A stretch of 64,000 bases of DNA. Origin: Marisa cornuarietis (Eukaryota > Mollusca > Gastropoda > Architaenioglossa > Ampullariidae). The translations under genes and the position numbers were made by a program. The DNA lies in assembly GCA_004794655.1 (NCBI GenBank), contig SMMW01000585.1, positions 9,051,501 through 9,115,500 on the forward strand, in the 5' to 3' direction. Shown here in pieces: positions 34,560 through 46,500 of this stretch; the stretch's first letter is position 1, and the number at the start of each line of letters is the position of its first letter. The notes under the pieces are model-generated. The model was not told where the DNA came from and did no database searches. It saw only the letters and a list, made by a program, of their open reading frames with translations.

Positions 34560-37500
34560 ATGTCTGACAGTGAAGACAGTCCCTTCTCAGATGCTGAAAG
34601 TGAGGTGAGGATGTAGTATTATCTAGCCTCTTTATCAACATTATGAACCAGAATATCAAAGTGCTGTTAAATGACGATCATGCACACGTGATAAAAATGA
34701 GGTACTGCTCGGAGTTTTTTCCATTCAAAAGGTTTTACCTGGCTGCAATAATTTTTATATTTCTGTATCAGGATTTCTTTTTAATGCACAGGCTGGAGAT
34801 CAGAATGAATCGAAAAATGATGGCAGTGATGGTGGACAAGAAGGAAGTGATGTGGAAGATAAACCAGGTGATGATGACAATGAAGTAGATGAAGTAGGTG
34901 ATGACGATGAGGAGGATGAAGAGGTAAGCTGCTGTTCAGAAGAAGCATAAATCAAAAGATGACTGTCTTGGGGAAAAAGTGCATCTAAAATGTAACAGAA
35001 CTTCTACAAAACTGGTGATTTTGATTCAGTGGTTTTACCCCTCCCTCCCCAAATAGTGATTGTTGTTTACTATATCAGATAGACAATATATGTCTCTACA
35101 ATTTAGTCTGTGTCACTCCTGTGAGTTTTTGCTGTGTCTTTGCTTTGTCGCCTTCTCTTCTGTATTTGTGGATCTGCCATTGGCTTGCCCTTATTATTAG
35201 GGCTACTGGAAAATCACGATTACACGGCAAACACGGAAACCGTGATTTATGCAGACTTCCGTGTATTTTGGCGAATGGGCCCCCCCTCACTCACTTAATG
35301 CCAAGAGCAACCTGAAAGACTTAGCACCTGAACTCTTTAACATGTTCAGTGTGCTATACATGTATCCTAAACTTCAACCTAATTATTATTTCTTTATGAG
35401 CGATTGAGAAAAAAAAAATTATTTCTTTATAGCTGTCATTTTATATATACATTTTAATGCAGTGAAACAGCTTGCTGCTGGAGATATCCTTATCATCATA
35501 TCAGTTAAGGCAGTTCATTCAATCCTCTTCGTGCTAGTTGCACGTAAGGCCTCAACCAATACCCGCCACTGATGTCGATCAGCTGAAACTCGCTCCAGGC
35601 GACCCCATGTCCAGCCCTTTCCTTTTATCTCCCTTTCCACTGTTCTTCTCACTTTTGGCAGTAGTTGCCAGTTATTTCAGACTAGTTGACTTTGCACTTT
35701 GTTCCAAATGTTGATTTCATTCCCCTTAAAACTCAGAAATAGTCTTTGATGCTTAATATGGTTTTAATAGTGTAGGTTTGAGTCATACACTTTTTTGAAT
35801 GTTGTTGGTTCTTGACTATTCTTATTAACATTATATTTTAAACTAACTTAAATTTTTTGCTTCCAATCACTCTTTATAAATTATCTGCCATCGTTATTAT
35901 TAAGCTGTACTGTGATGGCTTCTTGAATGCTTTAAACACAGGACTATGATGATGAAGATGAAGAAGAAGAGGGAATTGGTCGTCCTAAGAAAAAAAAGAG
36001 GCGGGGTGCCTTGGGTTTTATCATAGATGAAGCTGGTGAGTAGGTTTTTTGTAGATCTTTTAACAAGTTCAGTATCTGTGAGATTAACTTCACTGATGAT
36101 TTTGCTAATATTTTATGCAAGCAGAACTATAGATTGGTCTTGAGGCATGATTAATAATTTTCAGCTGCTTAATTACAGAGCAATTATATTGCAATTGTTT
36201 TAAGAAGTCAGGTTTGTTCTTCTGAAAATTCTACCTTTGATGAATATGCCCTCCTTATTTTAAGAATCCTTGTTAATGGACATGAATCACTAGTATTTCC
36301 ATCAAGATATTTGTGTAACTAGACGTGGATGAAGAGGATGAAGATGATGAAGAGTGGGAGGAAGGTGCTGAAGAACTTATTGACAGGAAGTCAACATATG
36401 AGGGTCCAAGTGCCAAGGAAATTGAGAGTCATCAGCGCCTTAATCAGATTTTAGAGTGAGAAATGTTTTTTTTTCGCTGTAGTGAGTATGGGCAAAGAAA
36501 ATTTATATTTAACTGTGCTAATCGCCAGCACAGAAAATTTGTTACAGAAAAATCTAATGTATACATGGCATGGATTAAGATATATATATATATTTTTTAA
36601 CGAGATGCCCTGATGTTTGAAATAAATATTTTAAGGCAGCTATAAAAGATGATTATTATTTCTTCCTTGACTGCTGCATATAAAGAAATGTGTATCTGTT
36701 AACAGAAGTCAAGATGAGGATGAGATTGAAGCCTATTATCGTCAGAGATATGGGGATTCAACAGCAATGGATCGCTTTGGTGATGGTGAGGAAATGTCAG
36801 ATGAAATCACACAGCAAGGACGATTGCCTGGTGTGAAGTAAGTGTCAAATTAAACAACAATGAAAGATAACTGTACACTTTTGCATCTAATCTAGCATTT
36901 GTGCTTTGTTCAAAAACATTTTTGAAAGTTAGATATTTTATTAGGTGTAACAGACTGTAAGGAAGGAATCTGCTGGTTAAGTGCTAAAACAATAACTTTG
37001 AGACATACAGGAGTCAAAACGCCCAAAAGGGCAGAAGTCTTACACTTTATCCAGTAGTTATTTATCTCCAATGCACATTTTATAGATTATTCTTATCTTC
37101 ACTTTCCAGTTAACAAGTGACTTCTTATTCTGATTTTCAGGGATCCAAATTTATGGGTTGTCAAGTGCAGAATGGGAGAAGAGAAGGCTGTTGTGGTCCA
37201 TCTTATGCGGAAAATGATTGCGTTTCAGCACACTGATGAGGTTAGTTTTGTACTTAACATAGCTGAATAATATGAGGGGAACTATTTGTAAAATAATTAG
37301 TTTAGAATAAGGTAAACAGTGGAAACTTTGGCTCTTAAATATTTTCTAATTGAAAAAGAAAATTTTCTGAAGTAAAGTGCTGAAGCTTGAAAGTATTTTT
37401 ATATGCTGTTCTGTTTTAAAAATATCTTTTACTGTGTGCAGCCTCTGCAGATTAAATCAGTAGTGGCCAAGGAGGGATTAAAAGGATACATTTACATTGA

Positions 37501-40500
37501 AGCGTACAAGCAAATTCATGTGAAGCAGGCTATTGAAGGCATTGGTAACCTTCGAGTTGGATATTACAAGCAGCAGGTTAGTCACCTTTAGGCATTTGAA
37601 TTTCAGAAGGATTCATTACATACTGCCAGTTTTGACATGGGGATATATTTATATGATGGCTGATTGCAGTTATTCATAAAGCAGACATTTGACTGACCTG
37701 TTACAGAACCATAAAACTGAGTCATCTATCCCTTTGATATAAATGCTTTTTTGAGACACCAAGAAATCTGTAATTCTGATCCTTTTGCATGAAACAAATC
37801 CAAGCCAACACATACTTGTGTGATTTTTTTTCTAATGAATTAGTCGCACACTTTCAGCATCTTGAAAGTTTCATTGTTGATTGACTTTCTTGAAGACACT
37901 ATTTTGGCTTAATTGCAGATGGTTCCTATCAGAGAAATGACTGACGTGCTTAAGGTTGTTAAGGAAACAGCCAACCTTAAGCCAAAAACATGGGTTCGGC
38001 TTAAGCGGGGGATCTTCAAAGATGATCTTGCTCAGGTAAAGTCAGCTGATGTTCATTTATTCAAGAAAGCACATTTTGCCTATGAACGTTAAGAGGTGAC
38101 ACGAACTTGAACATTTTTCCTACATAAATTTACAAACTCCAGCTGTATTTCTTATATTGTCATAATCTCCCATTTTATCATTTTGACCAATCCAGTGAGG
38201 TAACAAAAAAACAGGAACAGCTGGTAAATATTTTAACCATGTTTCACTTCTTTTCAAGGCTTTTGATTTGGTTGCATTCTATACCATAATCACATTCTTG
38301 CCTTTTCTAAAAATATTTTTTTTAAGTCTTGGAGATTTTTTCTGATAATGGTCAATTTGTGGATTTTCTGATTAGCTTAAGATCTGATGGATTAACTCAA
38401 TCAATATGGATAAATCAACACAATTGAGCTATAGCTATGAAGACTTTCGCATCTGTGGGTGCAAACTATAAAAGAAGAGTTAACTTTTTGATGTCATATT
38501 ATCCAGTAAACATTTTGAGAAAATGTATATGTGTATATGTGCATTTCTTTGTCAACTAATGTGGAATATATGCCGTTTAGGTGTTTGCAAATGTGCCTTT
38601 AATTCTGTAGGTGGATTATGTGGAGCCATCACAGAATGTTGTTCATTTGAAGATGATACCTCGCATTGACTACACTCAGCCAAGGGGTATCCTTCGTTCT
38701 TCAGCAAATCAGGTAAAGACTTTCTCAAGAAAGCTGACATTCTGCAACTTTTTGTGTGTCTTTGTGTATTTTCCTTTCCTTTTAAATGTTCATTGAACCT
38801 TAAGAAAGCCAATGTGCTTTTATTATTATTAATTTTACCAGGACTACGTTTTAAGTATCATGAAATTCATCTTATTTTTTATTTGTACCATTATCAATTT
38901 GCTGCTCTTTGAAATTTTCTACAAATTTGTGTATTCTTCAAAGGATCAAGGGAAGAAGAGGAAAAGAAGACCTCCCCAGAAATTGCTAGATGTGGATGCT
39001 GTGAGGTGAGAGAGTTATGAAACATTGATTAAAAAAATATTTTAAAGATAATAAATAGCACATATGACCCATTGGTTATACACAGAAATTTCAAAAGTAC
39101 CAAACATGAATTTATGCATGAAACATATTCACGTATTCCTGTAAATTGGAAACATTGATAGGTGGAGGTTAGGCATAGGGTTTGAGGTTATAGTTGGGTT
39201 AGGGTTTGTGGTAGAACAGTGGCTAACTCCATGTACTTGGAACCTCCAAACGCTTTCCAAGGATATTGTGTAAAATTTGGACTTTCAAGGACAGTTTATG
39301 CACGCATGCACACATACTTCCTTTTTTCAGTTGCAGCTTGGACTTGTATATTGACATCAATTCCAGAAATCCAGACATTTTGATATTTTTAAAAAACAAA
39401 CTTTGTTAAAAATCAAGCTGTACTGTTCAGTTTGGCATGCTATTTAAAAAAAAAAAGAAAATAAATGTGTTTCAGATCTATTGGAGGAGAAGTCAGTACA
39501 GATGGTGATTTCCTTATCTTTGAAGGAAACCGTTATAATCGCAAGGGATTTCTGTTCAAAAGCTTTGCCATGTCAGCAATTGTAAGTTTTAGTTACATTT
39601 GAGTATTTTTAAAAATCTGTTTCAGTTTATACCAGTAGGTGAGACTAATAACAGTACAGCACAATTTAGATTTTTTTTTTTATAACCAATTTGTGAGGAT
39701 AACATTGGTCAGAGCCCTCATTTACACTTTATTTGTAATTATTTGTATACAGTTGAACCTAAGTATGGGAATGTACTTTGTTCCAGAAAATTGTTCTGAT
39801 AGTAAATATTTTGAATAAACTTTTTCAGATGTAAATTTCAGATTGACATTTCTTATACCAGAGTTAATGGTTCCAATAGCATGGGAGAATATTTAGTTTG
39901 AAAGAGTTTGGAAACTTCAGCCTTGGAGAAGATACTTGAGAAGTTTGCTTTAGAAAATCACTGTAACAATCAACTATAACAGTAAATCAAAGAGAAATAA
40001 AGTATTTAGATTAGCAGCAGCAGCAGCAGCAGCAATTAAATCAGTATATAGAAGTGTGCCTTGACTATGTGTTTATCTGAAAATGCTGATGCTTTTGACA
40101 AGGATATAATGGAGTTTAAATATGCAATGGGACATTATTTGGATGATTCTTCAGGTGTCTGAAGGGATCAAGCCTACTCTGGTTGAGCTGGAGAAGTTTG
40201 AGGAACAGCCTGAGGGTATTGATGTGGAATGTATCCTGGTCTTGCAGTTAACAGTGATAGACACACATAGTCATGTTGTGAGGCAAATAAGCCATCAGTC
40301 TTAGTAGTCTTGTTATGTGATAGCTAAGTAGAGTTTGTGGGAGTTAACATAGATAACTGAATTCCTCACAAATCCATTAAGTTATACATTTGAAGTATTA
40401 TTTATAATCATATAATCATGTTTTTCAATATACTTATGTTCAGCACTCTCTTCATTGAGAAGGGTTGTTTTCTTACAGTGCATCCTTGTTATCATGAAAT

Positions 40501-43500
40501 AAAATCCTTCCTGTACAGGCTTTTCTTAAATGGATGAATGTTTGAGAACATTTAGCAATGATCTTCTAGAGCTATAATTTTCTTGCATATTTATGTATTA
40601 CTGGAGATGCCACCTGAAAAAGGTGCGGTTGCATGGCTATATGTGAAGTGCCTTAAGTATGGCTGATGCTGGCAAAAGGCGCTATACAAATACACTATTT
40701 ATTATTATTATTATTAGTCCTTGTGCCAGATTTGTCCTTGACTTGCATCAGTGGCTCCAGAGAAAGCCAGTGGGGAGATAGCCCACAATCTAGCTCCTGG
40801 TGATGTAGTAGAAGTTGCAGAGGGTGAGTTGATAAATCTGCAGGGTAAAGTCATCAAGGTTGATGGCAACAAGATCACCTTCCTACCCAACCACAAAGAT
40901 CTCAGGGTGAGAATTTTAAAACAATGTGTGTTTACTAGAATGATTCAGAATATGTTCCTGATAGGGTTCAGAATAGTAGTTTCTCCTATTCTTATACCGT
41001 TCAGTGTTTTACTTTTAAGATAGTTTATTTGATTTTACCAAGTGACTTTGCATGAGGAATACATCTTTAATGAGGACCAACCTCAAAATACAAACTTTTG
41101 TTATTCGAAAGAGCGCTGAAATAAGGTATCACAATTTTCACACTTAACAGTAACTTCACACTAGTTTAAGTACAGTCCAGTATCAAAAGCTGTGGCAGCT
41201 GCTTTTTTTCCAAAGATTGCCAAGCACACAATGGAAAATATTGAGCAATTGAGACTTTTAAAAATGATGCTCTTGCGAACCACAAAAGAATAGATGAGCA
41301 GCAAGCTTGTAGACTTTCTACTACTATAATGAGCAGTGTTTTGTTTGAGAGATTTAAAAAACTTGTGTGGTATGGTGTGTGGTATGGTGTGCAGTATTGG
41401 AGTTTCCCAAACTACAAAAGTGGTTATGATGGTAACCCCTCCTCCCTAAAAAAAATATAATGTAGCAAATTGAAGTTAAAAAAACAGGGCTTCATATACT
41501 TAATAATAATGCAAAGCATTTTTCCTTGATACATAATGTTATTCAACAGTCTTTCAGGTTTTGTTGAAATCACTGCAACAATAAGAAAAAATTTAATTTT
41601 TTTGTTCATATTATACTAGATGTCATGACTATAGAGATCATCCTGCTAGCTAGCTCAGTTCTATCTACCCACTCTGGATTGGTCAAAGTTGACCAATGAA
41701 CATGGAGTACGCAAACTTAACCAACTCACCTCTCATCCTGTCCCTGGCAAACGCTGAGCTAATCAACATAGGACCTCAAAGCTTGTGGAATGAGGTTCTC
41801 TAGCAAGGAACCGGTGCCTAAACAGGGCTCATGACATGTCAGAGCTCTGTTCTAGTAGCCTTGTCATCATTGGCGATTCCCCACATGCTGCCTTAGTCTC
41901 CTACCTTACTGAGACAACCACGCAGCCACTTCTTTCATCCCATTCCAGAATGTCTCAGCCTTCACATCTTGGTGTTGTCAGGAGTGCAGTCACCAGGTAG
42001 AAGTTCTCATGTGAAGCAGTGGTGTGCATCATTACAGCTTAAAGCCTTCCACTTTAGAAGCTAGTGATGATAAGGGGAAGGTTTTTGTCTAGTGGAAAAC
42101 TAGTTAGGGTCAGAAGCTCTTGGAAGTGTCTCCAGCTCTTGTGGCAGATTTTCTTCAGCATGAAGGCTTTGGCACCAGTCATAATTATAAGCTGTTGGAG
42201 CTTGCTTTGCAGTACCTTTCACCACTTGGTGCTGTGGGACATGGGATTAAAATTTAGTTCTTAATTTAATTTAATAATTAAAATTAATTCTATATTTAAT
42301 ACAGATGTATCTCAGCTTCTGGCCAATATGTCACATGCACATCCCACATGTGAGTTGTTTGATGTTTCCTTCTTGGAGTCTTGGATGGGTCCTCAGCTAC
42401 ATGAACTCTTCCTCATTTGAGTCCTTGTCCTGTGCTACAGTTCTTTGAAAGACCTGCAGCTTTCTAGCAGTTACCTCAGCTGCTCGAGTTTCAGAAAATT
42501 GTGTGTTGTCCACAGACCCATCCTGTCCGCAGTTTTGGGCTGACATCTTGGTCTCCCTCCTTACTTACCCAGGTTTTTTGTTTTGTTTGTTTGTTTTTTT
42601 GATGCTAAGAATAGGCTGCTCTTGCTGGGTCCTCAGGAGTTCACTTTGCACCCTCTTTGAAGAAGGGAACCCTGCGATTCAGTTAGACTTCAGGATCCGA
42701 TGTACGTCTTGCACATCTATCTTAAAAGATCTGCTTGCAGGAGAGGCAGATCCCACCTGTTTCTACCTTTGCAGGAGAAAGAGGATATAAGAGCACCGAC
42801 ATTAGCAGTTTGTATAAAAGCAGTCATTAGGGCGGTATATTTGGATCTTTCCCCATGCACAGAATCAAGAGCATCTAGGCTAGGGCACATGATGGTAAAA
42901 TTCCTTTCTTATTAGATGCCATGACCACTAGTTCCCTCACTCCAACCCTTTTCTGTGGGTCTCTTCTCAGTTCCCATGAAACACTGGAGAGGTGTACGCG
43001 CTGGACAGACAGGGATGGAGAGTGAGTTGGTTTGGTTTGCATGCTCCTTGACCAGTCAGGAGTAGAAAACTGGAAATTGAGGTAGCTGGTAAGATGAACT
43101 CCATTGTCATGTCATCTAGCAAGTACTCAAAGTTATCTTCCTGGCCTTGCCATTGATGATAGGGTAGTTAGGCCTTGTTTCCTGCTTAAGTCAATGGCTG
43201 TCTTTTTGGAGATTTAGCTTGAGACTGTTTCACTGCACTAGATGATCAGTCTCCTGGCATTACATTTTAGTCTTGTGAAAAATCATGATAATCATTTTTT
43301 TAAATGGCACTTTAAAGTTGTTTTTTGAATCTTTTCAGAACCCTCTGGAGTTCCCTGCAAATGAATTGCGCAAGTTTTTCAAAATGGGTGATCATGTGAA
43401 AGTGATTCGAGGTCGTTATGAAGGAGACACTGGTCTGATAGTAAGAGTGGAGGAGAAGATGATTGTGCTGTTCTCAGACCTAACAATGCATGAGGTTGGT

Positions 43501-46500
43501 AATAGGTCTTTCAATAATAATTTTGTAAAGTGTAATTCCCAGTATGAAGGCAAGCTCAGTACGCCATGTCTGTGGTCGATTTTACATAGTCACACCTTTG
43601 CTGAAATCGCATAAATGCTATTTATTTAATGATCAGAGTTAACCTGTTTAGACGGTTGCTGGAACTTTATGTATACTGTTCATTGAACACTCGTACAGCT
43701 ATTGAGACTGTTGTTGGAAATAATTTGGTAAAATTATCTGTATATAATCTTAATTTGTGCTACAGTTGATCTGCTTCCAATTTACTTTTTTCTGCTTCGA
43801 CCTGATTGTTACTCTCCTTATTATTTTTATTGTATTTTGTTCTTTTTTATTAGTTCTCCAGATACCTGTTTTGATGGATTTAAGAAACTAATAATGCATA
43901 GATGTATAGTTTTGTTATGAGAGGAGAGATGCCTTGTATTTTGTAACTGGTTGCAGCTTAAAGTTTTGCCAAAAGATATTCAGCTGTGCACAGACATGGC
44001 AACAGGTGTGGATTCCCTTGGACAGTTCCAGTTTGGTGATCTTGTCCAACTTGAGTAAGTGATGTATAATAAATTATTATGCTTTTTAAAAAAAAATTGC
44101 AGTGGGGAAGGATAAATCTAAGATTTGCATAGAAAAACGTGTTTATGGCAGCAAAGTTTTTTTCCTGTTTCTACAATTTTCCATTACCTTTGGAATTAAA
44201 AAAAAATTGAATCAGTGCACTCCTCTGATCCATTTTTTTCATTTTTATTTTAAGTTAGCGTTTACACTGATTTTGTTTTTAAAGTCTGTGTGACAGAACA
44301 AAGAAAATGCTTCTGCTTCACAAGATTTTGCGAGCACTAAAAGTGTAACATTACTGTTCATGCAAAGAGTCAAGGTTTTTAGAAATCATATACAAAATTT
44401 AAGCATGTATGAAACTGAAATGGGTGAAGAAAGAAACCTTTGAAATAAAGATAGAGCACAGTATTTGTTTTATTACTTGTGGGGCTTACAGTGTTTGAGT
44501 GGCTTACGAAGGTGTTGTGGTCAGCAGTCTGAAGTCCCAACCTATTTTTTCTTTTAGTCCACAGACTGTAGGTGTTATAGTTCGACTAGAAAAGGAGAAC
44601 TTCCAAGTCCTTAACATGCACAACAAGGTAGGCTTCATTCTTCACTAATTACCATACAGTAGAAAAACCACATCTTCATAGAGGATTAGCCAGAAACTCA
44701 CTGTAAAGAGTTAAAGATTGTTTTGAATGCAAATGTGCAGTAAAGAAGGAGATATCTTACAATAAAGGGAAAAGAGCTAATGAGATTAATAAAATCTTGT
44801 GGGTTAGAGGAGTAAGCAAATTAATGTAAAAGGTAAAAATGTTTGATAGCAAAACACTTGAATGAGAGTATTTTAAAAGTAAATGTTCCATCACCAAATT
44901 ATGCCAGAATTTTTTTCATCTTCGTTTCTTGCACTGAAGTTGTATGACAAGAAAATCTTCAACTGAAATAAAACTTTTATCCAATTTAAATGTAAATCAG
45001 ACTGGGTTTGAAGACAGACTAGTTAATAAACGTTTATTTATAGCAGCTTATTGAAGGAAGTTTTAAAATGCTGTGACAGAAAGCTATTTAATTTTTGTTT
45101 TGACCTGGCAGGTTGTGTCTGTCAAACCGCAAAGCATTACAAGAAAGAAAGACACACGACATGCTGTTGCCCTTGACTCAGAAAACAATAACATCCAAGT
45201 GAAGGATGTCGTGAAAGTCATAGATGGACCACATTCTGTAAGTCATTGAAAATCTAATCTGATGTAATAACTTTACCAAAATAATCTCTGAAAATTTGTC
45301 AGTTTCTGTTGAACAGACTAATAGGAGTTTTGAGGCAGTTACGAATTTTAGATAATTTCTGATCTCTGCATTTGCCACCATGCCATCTTTCCAGAATTGT
45401 CCCATTCTCCTTGAGTTATTGCCACAATAAGATAATTTGCAATTGTGATTGCAGTCTCACCTTTATCACTCCTTTTGATCACTTTTTGTAAGTCACAAAA
45501 TCAGCACCAAAGGGTAGCAAAAATTTGTGTTTGCTGGTAGAGTAATTAAGTAGATAGAATAATTAAGTAAGTCGAGTAATTAATGCGTGAAATGAAAGAT
45601 TGTAAGGGTGAGAAAGTAAATTACTAACAGCATATTTGAATTTCAGGGTCGCCAAGGAGAGATCATGCATTTGTATCGTAGCTTTGCTTTCCTGATGTCA
45701 CGAATGATGACTGAAAATGGAGGTTACTTCGTATGTCGCACCAGACATCTTGTGTTGGCAGGAAGTTCACGGGTAAGTTACTCTTCCAGGGCGAAAAAGT
45801 GTAGGTAATAAATTTATTTTCTTTTCACTTTTCTTACATAGGCAAATCACAAAGGAGTATTGGGCATGCTATATTCATACCATCCTAACTAGGTGCTGCA
45901 TACCTTTTTGTGGACATATGGATCATTGGCATTTCTGATCTGTTTTATCACTGTAGGGATATGGCTGAGGAGGAATGTGGAAACAGTTCTTACTGAATAA
46001 AAGTGTTTGAAACAATGTCAGGCTAGGATGGGATGATGTGTTTAAAAAATACTTTTTGTTGAGATGATAATTGCTGAGTTCTTTTTCTTAAATATACTTG
46101 CACATTTTTGTATTGGAATATTAAACATTTTTTTATGTTGCCCAAAGCAGCAAAACCTTGCTGCTCCTATGGGAGGCATGGCGCCAATGTCACCACGTCT
46201 ATCTAGCCCTGCTCACCCAAGCAGTGGTGGTGGTGGTGGTGGAGGTGGCGGAGCTGGTCCAGCTGGTCGTGGCCGAGGAGGAATGACTCGACGTGATCGA
46301 GAACTGATTGGTCAGACAGTCCGCATCAAGCAAGGGCCCTTCAAGGGTACATGAGATGCTGCTTATATTTGGAGCAGCAATAATTTGAATTTCATTGGTT
46401 ATGAAAAACCTTTTTCAAAATAAAAGAACATTCATTAGCAGTTATTTTGTATTGTCCTAACAAAAATTCCTTATGCAGATTTGTGATTTTGAATAACTGA

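Noticed and set aside
39165..39215. TTAGGG-like stretch resembling interstitial telomeric repeat
   Set aside because: Only one or two GGGTTAGGG matches among degenerate GGTTAG/GGTTTGAGG words; no array.
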